Shown here one piece after another: positions 1 to 11,800 of a DNA stretch of 64,000 nt (position 1 is the stretch's first letter; each line of letters begins with the position of its first letter). The notes beneath the pieces are model-generated. The model was not told where the DNA came from. It made no database searches and was given only the letters and a program-made list of their open reading frames with translations. This stretch comes from Anseranas semipalmata (Eukaryota > Chordata > Aves > Anseriformes > Anseranatidae), in the NCBI GenBank assembly GCA_013399115.1, contig VXAA01003991.1, positions 427,522-491,521 on the forward strand, in the 5' to 3' direction. The position numbers and the translations under genes were made by a program.

Positions 1-156
1 TGCATCCAGGTCATTTCTTGAGAGCAAATTCATGTCTTTGCAAACACTGATTCTTTAGAATTTCCAGAGTCACTGAAATTCAAGGTGACTTGGTGCTCCA
101 AAGGTGCAGGTCAGTAAATTTCAAAATGCTTGAGGAGAGAGCCTTTTGTAACTCAC

Positions 157-199
157 CTGTCTCTGAAGTTCCTCTCCTATTCTTTAATGTCTCCATAGG
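157..199 (-). CDS. Weak candidate coding exon downstream of 1095-1174
   Basis: A 43-base segment on the minus strand ends in an ideal donor, GAGACAG|GTGAGTTAC. If the acceptor is the TAG at 200-202, it reads PMETLKNRRGTSET in phase 0 and leaves one base, which matches the phase-0 exit of 1095-1174. Against it, the acceptor lacks a pyrimidine tract. Longer versions using the better acceptor farther upstream are closed by stops in all frames. A basic, polar tail after the membrane part would be unremarkable. Treat it as a splice donor with an uncertain exon. Confidence 0.25.
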
Positions 200-581
200 C
201 TAGATGGCTCTTTGCTTTCTAGAAGTCTGTTGAGAAGAATGATAAAAAGGCTCATGTTATTTGAGAGGAATGGTGTGTGTTGAAGGGTTAAACATACTTT
301 ATGTTTAGTGACCTACTGGCTGAACTTGGAGCTTAGTACAGAAGGTGCCAGAGGAACATGGTATGAATTATCCTACTGTTGCTTCTATGTTACATTCTGT
401 AAATTCTGGCACTTTCAGTTCTGTGTTCCCTGAGATTATCTAACACACAGCCACAGTCACAAGTAAGGAATCAGCCTTGCAGATAGCTACATTCACTTAT
501 TGCTTGACCTCCATGGTAGCTCTAGTCAGAAACTTTCTGTTTAAATATTTTTTTCAAGAGATTCTGCTTTTTATAAAAAAA

Positions 582-680
582 AACAACAACAACAACAACA
601 AAAACAAAAAAAACCTTTTTTTTTTTTCCATGGGAAGTGTCTGCTTACTAAGAATTTGTGTTGTTGTTGTTTGTTTGTTT
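582..680. repeat. Simple-sequence cluster: (AAC)n then (GTT)n
   Basis: An AAC triplet tract (about 582-604) is followed by an A/T-rich stretch and a GTT/GTTT tract (661-680). An A-rich tract follows at about 726-770. The open frame through this region encodes only low-complexity Asn/Lys/Val runs and is not a gene. Confidence 0.8.
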
Positions 681-1094
681 TATCTTTCCCAGCACAAAAC
701 CAGACACTCACATTTTATTTTTATGGTAAAAAAAAAAAAAAAGGAAAGGAAAAAGAAGAAAAGAGAAACAAAAAGATATCAAATTGGGACAGGGGCTGAG
801 AAGGAGAATGATTATCTAGGGAAAAAAAAAAATAATGACTGGCACTGTTATTTACTCTTACTTCATAGAGGTTCTTGGGAATCTACCTTGATGACAATGT
901 CCTAGCAAGCAGACGCTGGTGTCTGTCAACAGAGGAAGTGTAACTTGGACTATTCTGAATTTAGTTCACCCCTTCTTATACTTTTCAGCACTCCACATAT
1001 ATACCTGATGGACTAGGGTTCCCAAAGTGATCCTGCCTATATATTTTTCCATGTTGTCCAGGTAAATCCAGACAACTACATAGAACGCTCTCAC

Positions 1095-1174
1095 CTCCGT
1101 GGTGAGAGTCCACATGTCATCCGTAGAGCAGGAGCACTCCAGGACCACAAAGGGGATTAGGCATTCTGCTTCAG
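1095..1174 (-). CDS. Candidate coding exon, probably the same minus-strand gene
   Basis: An 80-base minus-strand exon with acceptor TTTCTATGCACACCAG and donor ACGGAG|GTGAGAGCG. Entry is phase 1 and exit phase 0, giving 26 codons: EAECLIPFVVLECSCSTDDM, then WTLTTE. Both other frames contain a stop within the first six codons. It has a short hydrophobic stretch followed by a Cys-x-Cys and an acidic pair. Orientation, codon character and position suggest it belongs to the gene that ends its clear part at 4179, but that exon leaves in phase 0 while this one needs phase 1. At least one exon of length 3n+1 must therefore lie between; a weak 31-base candidate sits near 3344-3374. It could instead belong to a different transcript. 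The donor lies inside an 8-base-pair hairpin (1088-1108). Confidence 0.5.
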
Positions 1175-4100
1175 CTGGTGTGCATAGAAAGAAGCATACA
1201 TTTTTAGATGGACTGATGTAGAGGTTAAGCATTATGTATTTGGGATTCAGCCAAGTATAGCCGAGATGACACTGATCTGTGACATAGCAATGAGCTAGTC
1301 ACTAACAAAGAGCTTTCTGCTGATTTGATAGCTTGTGGTAGTTCCTTGTATATTAGTATAGGTACGGAACAGTAAGTCAAAAGTTGATTATTTCTTGTTT
1401 CTAGAAAAATGTGACGTCTTTTTTTCTTTTTACGTGGAATAACAATGGCCTACTTATCAACTTACTTTCTTACAGTCTTGTGGCTGAAAGAGCTGGAGGA
1501 ATGGAAGTGACAGAGACTGCCTTTGAAACAACTTATACATGGAGTATGCAATTAATAAGAAATGAAAGGAGTGAATACTCTGATTTTAGTAACAAAAGTG
1601 GAACTGTATTTTTTGTTATATACATAATGATGAATACAGAATAGAAAAGAAATGTTTACTGTCGATTTTTGACCCTATCATATGTGGATTTACAATCTTA
1701 CATCTGCATGTACAATTTGCTCTAGTTAAATACCCCTGACTGAACACAGTGGAAATGGACATCCATGTGATATAAATAGGGCCCTACATAATTTTTATTC
1801 ACAATAACAATATTCAAAATTCTGTTTCTAGTTCTCAGACAACACAAAATTAGACCAGAATGTTTAGTTTGTTCTTGGGTTTCCTGATCTAGTACAATGT
1901 TTTGAAGTTAGAAATTTCCCTTGTGCCACTTGAGGAAAGTAGATCTCAACAATTTGTGAAACATCTTTTAACCTGCCCTGATTCCATTGAGCAATGTGCT
2001 GAAAATAGTACAGACACAGCTTTTGTAGAAAGGTAATTTCAATGTTATCACTTCTGAATTGAGAAACCAGACTAGTGATTCACCCCAAAGGAATACACAT
2101 ATGTATCTGAAACTGTAAGGTTCTATAGGATGTCTTTCTTACTCAGTTTAAATAAAGTTGAATTGCAATAGGTGGAAGTTACCCTGGGGTAATGTCTTTG
2201 CAAGCAAGGACAATGAATTTGGCCCTCAGTTTCTGGCTGTGGGAAATGTGGCTAGCAATTCAGCATATTTCATAATAATTACAGTAAAGTAATCATTACA
2301 TATAAAGTTTATTACATATAAAGTAAACAATTGCTTTGACCTAAATGCCTAACAGAAGCACAATACACTTAAAAGGATGACTTGATCTGTCTCGACTAGG
2401 CAGAAAAGGAAAGGAATTCTGAACATTCTTAATCCTTTTGCTTTGTGATTCCATTAGGGAATTAATCTATTAGCTAAATAATTAAATGCATTGTGTGCCA
2501 AATCCTGCATAAGTCATGACAGCAAATAGGCCAGTAAACCATTTATGCTCTTCATTATACTCGTATAATTGTAGCAATAGATTGGTATCTTGGGTTTGCA
2601 AAGTGGCATGTGTGGGATGGTCTGTGCTTTCACAGGCTATACAGTGGTAGAAACACTACTCATTGAGAAAGATTTCCACCACCGTGAGCAAGAGAAGAAA
2701 TAAATCATGAATTTGATTAGAAATGCTTGTGAACATTGCAAGGTTAAAAAAAGCAGAAGGGAGGATCTGATTGAGCCTAGGTGCAAGAATAGGTAAGGTA
2801 AGCATTTGCCTTAGGCAACAGCATGCAGCAAAGTGTCTGTGTCCCACATTGCTTGTGCTATGGGGGTCCTGCTGCTGCTGATGGTGGGGAAAGGAATAGG
2901 GGTGGAGTGGATTACTCAGTTCCCTACATAGTAGCTATCTACCCCATGGCTAAGCATTGCACTGGGTTGAGCTCTCCATACCAGCTCACGAAAGCTGGCC
3001 CCCTCTCTCTGATCCAGTTCTGCTCTACAGCACCTCTTCCCTGGGCAGAAGTGACCTAGTGACCTGACCCCTCAAACTGGGGTAGAAAATTTAGTTTTGC
3101 AACACTCCCTCCTGAGAATGACTAAGCCATCTCTGAAGAGTTACAAGCTACAGCATAGTTGCTGAAGCTGTGTTTGTTCACAGGATGCCCTAGAAAGTCC
3201 TAAAAGAAGGAGTAAGGGTGGAATAGCCATATAATTTTTAAAAGACAATAAAAACCTGTCTAACACTTCAGCCAGTCCATCTAATTTTAAACTAAAGACC
3301 AAATCACTTATTAAACTTTATTTGTAATGCAAAAATTACCTTGAGACACAGCTAAGAAACATAACGGGTACTAAGGACTTTGATACTCATCCTAATTATG
3401 AGCAATAATTAAAATAGTTTAGAAACATTTCAGAATTTCTATTTAACACTTTGTTGATGTAGCAAAACATTGTGAGGCCTGAAAAGAAGTAAAGTTAATC
3501 CAGACTGCTCTACTTTCCTTTTCATCATCTCTTGCAAAGAATGCAAGAAAATACAGTGGAGTAATTCTAGATGCCAATAAAATAATGCTTCATTGTTCTT
3601 CATGGAAATTAGTGATGCATAATAATGCATGTCATTACTGCTAGTGAAAGCCATAGGAGAAATCATTACTGAATTTTAATGAATGAGTTAAATGCTTGGG
3701 ATTGTCAGAAACATAATTATTGGAGAAAAATTAATTCTGACATTCTGTAATTACTACTTCAAATATTGTAAGGTTTCACTGAAAGGACAATCTGAAATAA
3801 TTCCTTTAAAAAAAGCAAAGGACATGCTAGGAAACACTTTATATGCAGGCCTTTTGATTATAGTAGTCTGGATGTGATGGAAACATAGTACACAAATATG
3901 CTCTGAAAATAAATTTTCTTCTTACATCTGCAACTCTTCTAGCATAGTATGGGGAAATGTAGGTGAATGCTGCATGGGGATTTCTTAGCATCATTTCTTA
4001 CTGTTCTGAAACTTGAGCTGTCAATAAGGGACTGATTTTATTGTTGGCACAGTCTTTTGCAGACTAAATTCCACCTCAGAAAGATTTTGTCACCTATGCA

Positions 4101-4178
4101 CTTCTGTTAATTCAAAGACATATGAAGAGTATGCCTGATTTCAATGCAGAAATAAATGTGTTTAGAGCATGCTCCAAC
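1175..4178. other. Intron-like sequence of the left-end minus-strand gene
   Basis: AT-rich sequence between two minus-strand exons. I see no confident gene, RNA or recent transposon. It contains a 14-base direct repeat (2295-2324) and a GC-richer patch near 2830-3060 whose open frames look like chance. A 54-base spliceable segment on the minus strand (2183-2236) has a good acceptor (CACATTTCCCACAG) but a phase that does not complete the gene. Confidence 0.4.
2295..2324. repeat. Short tandem duplication, 14-base unit
   Basis: ATTACATATAAAGT occurs at 2295-2308 and again at 2311-2324, separated by two bases. Confidence 0.8.
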
Positions 4179-4348
4179 CTGCAGTGAAATCAAGATGGTG
4201 AAGAGAAGCAGGCTCAGGGCCAGACCAAGGAAGAACAGGCTGTAGCGTGGGGCGGTAAAATGGCCCACGGCCCAGCTGCCTACTCCGGCTATGCCAGAGC
4301 CCTGCAGTGCCGCACTGTAAATGAGGAGGAAGGTTTTGCCCAGATGCT
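4179..4348 (-). CDS. Internal coding exon with two transmembrane segments, unidentified membrane protein
   Basis: The clearest exon in the window: 170 bases on the minus strand, distinctly GC-richer than its surroundings. The acceptor is ...GAGTCAGTGCAG and the donor CTGCAG|GTTGGA. It enters in phase 1 and leaves in phase 0, with 56 full codons and no stop. It begins HLGKTFLLIYSAALQ. A glycine- and alanine-rich helix (GSGIAGVGSWAVGHF) follows, then TAPRY, then a second very hydrophobic helix (YSLFFLGLALSLLLFTILI) ending SLQ. Two closely spaced helices, the first glycine-rich, recall the paired helices of major-facilitator-type transporters, but that is only a resemblance. An overlapping frame also stays open (66 codons), but it is proline- and arginine-rich with no membrane pattern and does not match the phase of the upstream exon. 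Confidence 0.7.
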
Positions 4349-4959
4349 CTGCACTGACTCATATTATACTATTGGTTTAGAAACAATTGTCTCACTGAAA
4401 TGCAGTTTTAACTGAGAAGTCTAATACTGTAATTTCTGCTAAGGTTTTACTCAGATCTCAGGTAGATTGGGCCAAAAGAGCTGTGAACACTGCTGACAAT
4501 AAAATTAGCTCAGAAGCTGCTATTTCTCCACAGGCACAATAGAGGAGAAAATCTGAATGACAGACTATGGGCCAAATATACATACCTGAAAAATACACTT
4601 CCTCCCACGGCATGTGTCACTACAGTGGTGCTGTGAGCCTTTCAGAATCACACCAAACAGCACTGTACTAAACACCTCAGCTTAGATATCCAGGAACACT
4701 GACAGTCTCATCACACGCTTATGATCTCATCTTTCAGAAGATGTATAAACTTACAAAAACACAAAGCTGTTTTTTTTTCCTCTCTCTCTCTTTTTTTTTT
4801 TGTTTGTTTCACTAGACCCATCCTCTATGTGCTAACAGGGAAGACTTTCATCCCTGTAGCCTTTTCTTTCTGGTGTGCCATAATAGTGCTGTGTTTGTGG
4901 TCTTCTTAGCCCTGAGGTCTTCAAGGTGATGGGATTATCAGCCTTTAGTGCACTCTCAC

Positions 4960-5046
4960 CTCCAGCTGGCTGCTTTTCTTGCTTTTCTTTATGAACAACA
5001 CAATACAGCTGATGGTCTGGGGTTTGACTGAGTAGAAAACGTAAAC
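4960..5046 (-). CDS. Internal coding exon, unidentified membrane protein
   Basis: An 87-base minus-strand exon bounded by acceptor GTCTCCCTTTACAG and donor CTGGAG|GTGAGAGTG, both strong. Entry and exit are phase 1, with 28 full codons: LRFLLSQTPDHQLYCVVHKE, then KQEKQPAG. The lysine- and glutamate-rich second half looks like a hydrophilic loop between membrane segments. It ends with one base that joins AG of the next exon to give glutamate. A competing frame is also open (starts VYVFYSVKPQ, exits in phase 0), but it would hit a stop in the downstream exon, so the phase-1 frame is preferred. The intron to the next exon is 611 bases. Confidence 0.6.
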
Positions 5047-6082
5047 CTGTAAAGGGAGACAATTAGCTTTGGACAATTTTACCTTCTTTATTGTCACACA
5101 CTCTGGCAAGTTATGCATCTAAATATACCCAAGCACTGCTGGGGAACAGTGCTTAGGATGGTGTCCTGCAAACATGAAAAAAATGATTTGGTTCATGAAA
5201 ACATCACTCTTTGAGATAAATTGGCCTTTGGATTTGCAATTCTAACCAGAAATGGGCAGCTACAGACTTCATTACAGTTAAATAATTTTTTTTCTTCTGG
5301 AAAAATTCAGTTTGTGTTTGAATTGAATCACTGGTGTCATGCTGCTTTTAAATGTTTCACCTGTTCCTATTTTAATTTCAGAAGAGGAACTGAAAATTAA
5401 ACAATTTTCTGGGAAAATCCATGACAAATACCTGACGTGATTAGAAGAAATTAGATTTATACAAGAGCAAATAGAGACAAACCTCTCTCTCCCAACGTAA
5501 CCTTTTGTGTCAGCTTATGGTCTCAGAACAGAATATGTTGAGTACCTCCTTCAAAGCAATATATATTTCTGTGAATGCAATATCAACACTGAAATTAAGT
5601 CCATAATATGAATGGTCTTTAGTGCTTATTGATTTCATTGTACTTGTATTACTGTACTCTGGTTTTTGATATAGTGATCTGTGTGACTGTAAAGAGTTAA
5701 CAGGAAAATGTAGATTTATACATAGTATGAAATTGGTGATACAGATGTAAGAAGACAATGTTACCCTTTGTTACAGAAACTGCCATCTCATTACTTTATT
5801 CCCACCTATTTCTGGTGACATATCAGTAATTGGATGCATAAGCTGTCAGACAACATTGTTCCCAAGCTCCCTTTCAACTTGGTGTTTCACAAAGTGTCAA
5901 GTTTTTTCTTTGTTTTAATAAAATATGGTGTTATATACAACACCATTTCACTGTATTTGGTGTCATGCTAATATTACTCACCAAACTGTACTGAAAGTGA
6001 GTAAAGCCACCTTCTTATTTTGAAGGAAAAATGAGTTCCACCTATATATTCCTTAGTGCCAAATAACAATTTTCATTTGTCC

Positions 6083-6120
6083 ATAATTTTGGAAATATTA
6101 TAAAAATAATTTTGGAAATA
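6083..6120. repeat. Short direct repeat, 15-base unit
   Basis: ATAATTTTGGAAATA at 6083-6097 is repeated exactly at 6106-6120. Confidence 0.8.
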
Positions 6121-7545
6121 ATGCAACTTCAGACCACCTTTGAAAATATGAAACTTCCATAACCTATCACTATTAAATAAGGTATTAATTAAAGCAAATG
6201 GGTTCAAAAAAATTACTTGTCTGTGTTCTTGTACTGTGTCAGTCTGTATGAGAAAAACAATGCCTTCTTTACAAATTCAAAAAGGATTAAGTCCTTTTGA
6301 AAGAAAAGCTAATTGTGTTTTCAGACTATGGAGCTCCTTTACTTTGTGTTGCTCTCAGGAGACAAGTATTCTTACCTGATATAAAGTGACCTTAGCTTTT
6401 TGCTTATTCATTTCTCTTGAAGTTTGCTTTGCAGAATGAATATTCAAATGTAAAAAGTGGTGGTCTCAGGGGGAGATTCTCATTGCAGTGTCATACATTA
6501 TGAGTGTTTTTCCAGCACCTTAGAAATAGTTTGGAAAATACTGGGACACTGCTGACTTTGGAGCATTATCTTCAAGCTCTGGTACACTGACCTCTCCAAA
6601 AATTCCTTGGAGAAGTCCTGTCCCATACTGTACCAGGGTAGCAAATGGAAGCTGTAATTCACCACAGGCCACACAATGCCGTTCAGTTATTTCTGTGTTC
6701 ATTCAGCTCTGTAGGCCTGTCAAACTCATAACCTCCACAAAATTATCTATATTCTGAATTCCCTTGTTTAGTTTATTCAGAAATTTACCAAAATGTTCTT
6801 TAGCTTTTATTAATAAGAGTAGACTGGTACTTCTGTGGAAGCCTTGGAGAAGTTTGATACAAAAAAAAAAAAAATCCCCCCTTTTTTTCCTTGTCAATTA
6901 AACCCTCTCGGGACATTTCGAGAAAAAAGAAACTGCATTTCTGCTCATGGAAATCCTGTATACTGGACAGAATATTTTTCCTGCACCAAGACATCAGGGA
7001 CAGATGCTGTCACCTCTAATCATTGTTTGCATCTTAGGAATACACAGGACAAATGGGAAGTGAAGGGCAAAGGAAGATTTCAGACCCCTCGGTAGTCCTT
7101 AAACCCTCACCAGTGGGTGAGCTGGGACTCCATCTGCCTGAAGACACTTCAGAATATCTTGTTTTCCAAGGTCTGTTTCAAATGAGTAGTTTCTTTTTCA
7201 TTTGTTTAAAAAGCATGAATTAAATAACTGGAGCACTTAAGATTTACCCTGTCAGCTTTCAGCTTTAATGGTGGATGTCAACCAAAGGAACTTCATCCAG
7301 CTAAGAGGGTGGATGATAAATATCAATTACACATGCCTTCCATCTTGGAAAACTGTCTGGCTTTTATTTTGAAGAAGAAGGAAGCTCAAAGCACTGCTCC
7401 TATACTTATGGTACTGTCTACCCTTTCAACATCCGCTCAGACCAAGAGTGTATTGAAAGCTATTCACTGAGTATGAATAGCTTTAATTAGTTATGCAACA
7501 GGTAATGCAGGAGTAACAGGTACTTTCAGTTTTCTCAACCCTCAC

Positions 7546-7620
7546 CTAAAGGGAGCACCTTCACAGCAAAGAATACTGGCATGTCCCCGTAGATGTGTAT
7601 GTGGCAACCCTCTTCTTCCT
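7546..7620 (-). CDS. Internal coding exon, unidentified membrane protein
   Basis: A 75-base minus-strand exon with acceptor ...CGGCTGCTAGCAG and donor CCCTTTAG|GTGAGGG. Entry and exit are both phase 1. The 24 full codons read EEEGCHIHIYGDMPVFFAVK and then VLPL. The acidic start continues the acidic end of the exon at 8756-8844, and the last base G joins the next exon as GGT (glycine). The hydrophobic stretch from MPVFFAVKVLPLG into the next exon's LRFLL could be a membrane-spanning or re-entrant segment. The intron to the exon upstream is 1135 bases and the one to the exon downstream 2499 bases, both ordinary for birds. The other two frames are less protein-like, and only this frame keeps phase with both neighbours. 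Family unknown. Confidence 0.6.
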
Positions 7621-7701
7621 CTGCTAGCAGCCGATGGGGTACCTATAGCATGTCCATTTCACTACAAACACACAGTATCATACACCAGAAAAAGAAGTGC
7701 T

Positions 7702-7742
7702 CTTTTTTTTTTTTCTTTCCTTTTTTTTTTTTTTTTTTTTTC
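7702..7742. repeat. Poly-T tract
   Basis: About 40 bases of T interrupted by CTTTCC. It lies just 5' (minus-strand sense) of the exon at 7546-7620. Confidence 0.8.
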
Positions 7743-8755
7743 TGGTCAATACCAGTGTTAGCAGAACTAAAACAGACATAGAAGTGAAATGAGCTAGGAG
7801 AGTATTAGCAATGTGATTTGCCTTTATTGTGATGGAGTAGTTATTTATTTATTGCTAAGGCTCTGGCTACAACTCAGCAAATTGTATACAAAAAATGTAC
7901 TTTTGGGGCCAATAATTCATTCCCATACACAGCTTCAGCTACAAGAAAACACCAAGGTCTTAACTGTAGCATTATCCTCATCCGTCACAGCTGAAAGTAA
8001 TGACTACACAAAAGCTTGTAACTGTGGTGAATCTAACCAATTAATTTCACACCAATCAATGCTCTTTTGCACAACTGTTAAGTTTACACCTTCTTGTCAC
8101 AAATCATCTTCCAGCTGTTCAGCAAGCATCTACTTTTTCTCTGCTAATGCCCTCTCCCTGCCAGACTCAGCAATCCAGCTTGACAGCTCTATTTTTATAA
8201 CAGGGCACAATTTTAAACATACCCCTGGTTCTTCTTTATGTATTATTTACTAACCGCACATCATTGACAGAGAAAAAGGCAAGGATTCTGTTCTGTGCTA
8301 GAAACATTGTGACTATCAGTGCTGATTCAGCAAATTGCCTCCCACTATTTTCCATGTGAGTAGATTACTCAAGAATTCTTCCTTTATTAAATCTTAAGAT
8401 AAGAGTGTTCATTAAACAGTGCATAAAACCTCCATTCAAATGCTAAAATGCTGGTACTGTTCAGTGAAGCCTGTGGGTTTGGCGACCATTCCTTCTGTAG
8501 GTTTGTTTAACCCTAATCATTACAGTCACGTATAAAACCACATAAGTATCTTGGATTAGAAGCTGCCCTAGTTTTCCTGAGTGTTGTCCCTCTAACAACA
8601 ATATAGTATATATAACACAATACAAAGTTCTGGCTTCTCTTCTTGTCAAAGAAATCAGCTGTGGAGGCTGAAAGCTAGATGTTTTGGAGAGCTTCTCCTG
8701 CAACACTTCAGAGTATGCGACAGGAGAGGCAGTGGTAAAGAAGTTTTCCTCTTAC

Positions 8756-8844
8756 CCTCTCCCTGCTGTAAGCCTCCATCCCCAGGCACAGGGATATCTC
8801 TAAGGAGAACTGTTAATCCTCTGCATTTGCCTCCAATAGTAAAG
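8756..8844 (-). CDS. Internal coding exon (first of the linked set), unidentified membrane protein
   Basis: An 89-base exon read on the minus strand, with acceptor ...CACCCCATTCTGTAG and donor GAGAGG|GTAAGAGG. It enters after two bases of a codon and leaves one base, giving 29 full codons that begin FTIGGKCRGL and end GDGGLQQGE. The pyrimidine-rich acceptor decides this start; the frame stays open further upstream, so an earlier acceptor near 8872 is possible. The leftover G joins the next exon (7546-7620) as GAG, producing a run of about five glutamates. I do not recognise the sequence; by composition it is a soluble loop or linker ahead of the membrane segments. The upstream exon is not placed and must end in phase 2. 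A 37-base candidate at 12378-12414 would fit but is too short to trust. Confidence 0.55.
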
Positions 8845-11800
8845 CTACAGAATGGGGTGTGCAGCCTGTAGCTATTTTTTATCATCTAATGAGCACACGG
8901 ACAAAAGGGGAGAGAGATCATTTCCCTCCGTCCCCCTGCCTCAGAATAGCATCCTCTCACAACCAAGGCCTGCCTTGTCCTCCCTCTTTTGTTCTTCCTT
9001 GGCACGAGATATCCAAGAAGGAGATACGGAGTACCGTTTGTCCTCTTTCCTATCAGGCAAACTTGTTAGGAGAAATTTGGCTTCGTGTGATGTGGTGTAG
9101 CAGAAGACAACGTTGTGCAGAGGTGACCTCAAAAGCCAGTGTGGGAGCTAGGATACGTTTAGTGTGATTGCCTGTAGAAAATTGCTCAGTGACCTACTGA
9201 AAAGGTTTGTAAGGGATGCTATCAAAATTCTAAGCACCTAGTGACTACTGATTGACTGAAAGACAGGAAGAAGAAGGAAACAAAATGAAATACTAGACTA
9301 CATGAATCTGTACAGCACTCTGTACCATCCACATGCCAATTGCGTCCTGCTCATTCACAGAGGCCAGTTAGCTGGTGTATGCCAACCATCCCACGTCACA
9401 GGTTGTAGCTGCAGACCAGCATCTCCCCTCCTTCAAGGTGCTCTCTCTGCCTTTACTTTCTGGCCAAGAGTAACCTAGTCCCAGGGACTGTCATTACCAC
9501 TAAAAAAAAAAAAAAGAGAAAAAATGAACTAAGGGGTCTGAAATGAGCATCAGTGGTTTGCAGTCACTCTGGTTCTCCCATGTTGTTGAAGGAGACAAGG
9601 GTCCTGCTCAGTGGGTGCTTGCATGCCTCTTGGGGCAGAAAGGACAAGGAACCAAATTCACTCTTGTAGCATATATTGTATAGCTCCCATCAGCGTTGGT
9701 ACAGCACTACAAAAGGAATGTACATCCTTCTTAGACACACTGGAAAAGAAATAAGAAAATATTTATCATCCTGACACTTTTTCTTACAACGCAAGTTGTA
9801 CTGAAAAGTTGTTTAGGCATGTGCCTGAGGACAGAATTTGCCCTGCTAAGGTTTAATGTTCTGGGGTTGAGTTAGATCTAACTAGGGCTTTCCAGTACAA
9901 AGAAAATGTGCTTTTGTAAAGGCATTTATGACAGCTGAATGTGCATGCAAGCCAAGAAACTTAACAATCACTGGTTCGTTCGTTGTTTAATTTGTTTCTT
10001 AGGAGTCATTTAAAATAAAATTAAATTGTTTGCTACAGTGTTTATGATTCTGATTATTCTGGACCATGTTAGTTTTATTCTCTTCTCTCCTTTCATGATC
10101 TCCAGTGGTTTTCTCTGTCTTTTGGCATTTTACTTTAACATTGTTATTCTGAAATAAACATCTCCAGTCTTCCACTTCATCATTTTCAATTATAGTGAAG
10201 TATTACAGGGCTAGCTTGCTCACCTAAGGCATTATGAATTATTTGGGAATATCATCACATTTTTATTATAAGCAGAAAACAAGTACAGTGCCAGGTAATT
10301 AGCAATTTAACATAGATCCCTTTGTTATTCTTTAATACTACCGTGTTTCTGTCCTACTTCCTCCAAGCTGGAAGCTGCTAAAGACTGATGATATGTCTAT
10401 TACTGTGTTTAAAACAGAAATAAATACTGAAGAATTATGTACCAGGATTTAAACATATGGACCCTCTTAGTGAGTCAGTAGTCACAAAACGACTGCTAGA
10501 GGTTATAGCTGGTGTTGCTTCATCACCATTTAGCACTCAGAAAAGACAGGAGAGAAGTAATCCAGAAAGAAGAGGCATATGAGACAGAACACATCACTAA
10601 AGGCAATATAATATGCTTATTAAGGTTCTTTAATACACTGGTGATGCTATTATTCTAAATTTTGTGAGAAAAAAATGATTTTTCCTGGCGGTGTGTGGAA
10701 AGAGAATCCCTTCGTAACACAGGTTAGAGGTAGCATTGCAAATGTGTGTTGCTGGACTTTTGGACCAGTTTTATTTTTATCTTTCACACCATTGTGTGAC
10801 AAAGGCTTCAACTGAGTAGGGTCCTGGTCCCTACGGAGCTGAATATTGTGTTTCAGCACAGAGTGAGAAGCCGCACAGCTCTTTGCAGTCACCAACAAGG
10901 TCACCTGTGTTTCCTTAATCCAGATTCATCCCACCTAACTGTAGGCTCATAACTGAGGCACTTAAATGAGCAACCTTTACCATCAGTCTTCTGCTATAGC
11001 TAGTGTGAAGAAATCAAGACAGCACAGAATGCAACATAGCTTGCCTGGCTGCCCATTAGTTTCTATTTATTATACAGGCAGTTGAGGGCCACCTGGTTTC
11101 TAACTTTATTACCTCCGCTGAGTGACTAGAGTGAGGTAAGATAAATCCAAGCTTTCTAAATGCACAAAGCATGCTTGAAAATGAGCCTGCATGAGAAGAT
11201 ATGAATCCAAAACTAATGGCAAGTCAAATTCTGACTCCTTGCTAGTACCTCTTAACCACTTTACTGCAATATCACTCTCTGGCCTATTTACCATTTTCTT
11301 TATTCATGCTCTAAGAATAAATCCATTATATGATGCAGGAGCAAAAGCAAAATTGTTTCCTAATCATTGTCAGCCCTCAAGAGGGCTGAGAACATTCCAG
11401 GAAAGGAAGATGGTAGATATAATATCATCATCTGGTCCTCATCTTTCTGTATAACATCTTGCATAAATGTCTTCCTCCTTTCTCTTTGATATAAAAGATT
11501 CACATCTTCTTTCCATCCAGAACCCCCCCTTCTCCCACCTCCCTTCATACCCTTTGATCTCATCCTCCCACCCATCCCACTAGATTCTCCTCACATCCAG
11601 AATCTGCCACATATCCTCTGATGTCTTGTCTGTTGCATAACTTTTGCTGCCACACTTCTCAGAACAAGTAAGCCTTTTCCCCTAACATCCTGACGTCACA
11701 CATCTCTATTCTTTAACACTTCCACCAGCATTCATTCTTTCTTTGCAGCCAGCTCAAATTGGCTAAATGAATGCATTCTTGCTGATAGTAACCTCAAGTA

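Noticed and set aside
477..905. 142-codon plus-strand open frame.
   Set aside because: It runs through AAC, GTT and poly-A microsatellites and encodes only low-complexity Asn/Lys/Val stretches.
6592..6692. Minus-strand segment reading ITERHCVACGELQLPFATLV with a good donor (GGAGAG|GTCAGTG).
   Set aside because: It would lie between exons 7546-7620 and 4960-5046, which already match in phase. Inserting it (entry phase 1, exit phase 0) would break the frame, and its acceptor has no pyrimidine tract.
7813..8253. 146-codon plus-strand open frame.
   Set aside because: No domain, no good splice or start context, and it lies in an intron on the opposite strand from the supported exons.
8941..9132. 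Open minus-strand stretch with several CpGs (contains RKEDKRYSVSPSWISRAKEE).
   Set aside because: Protein-like, but the possible donor (GGTT|GTGAGAGG) leaves a phase that does not fit the exon at 8756-8844, and the intron would be only about 120 bases. Kept only as a note.
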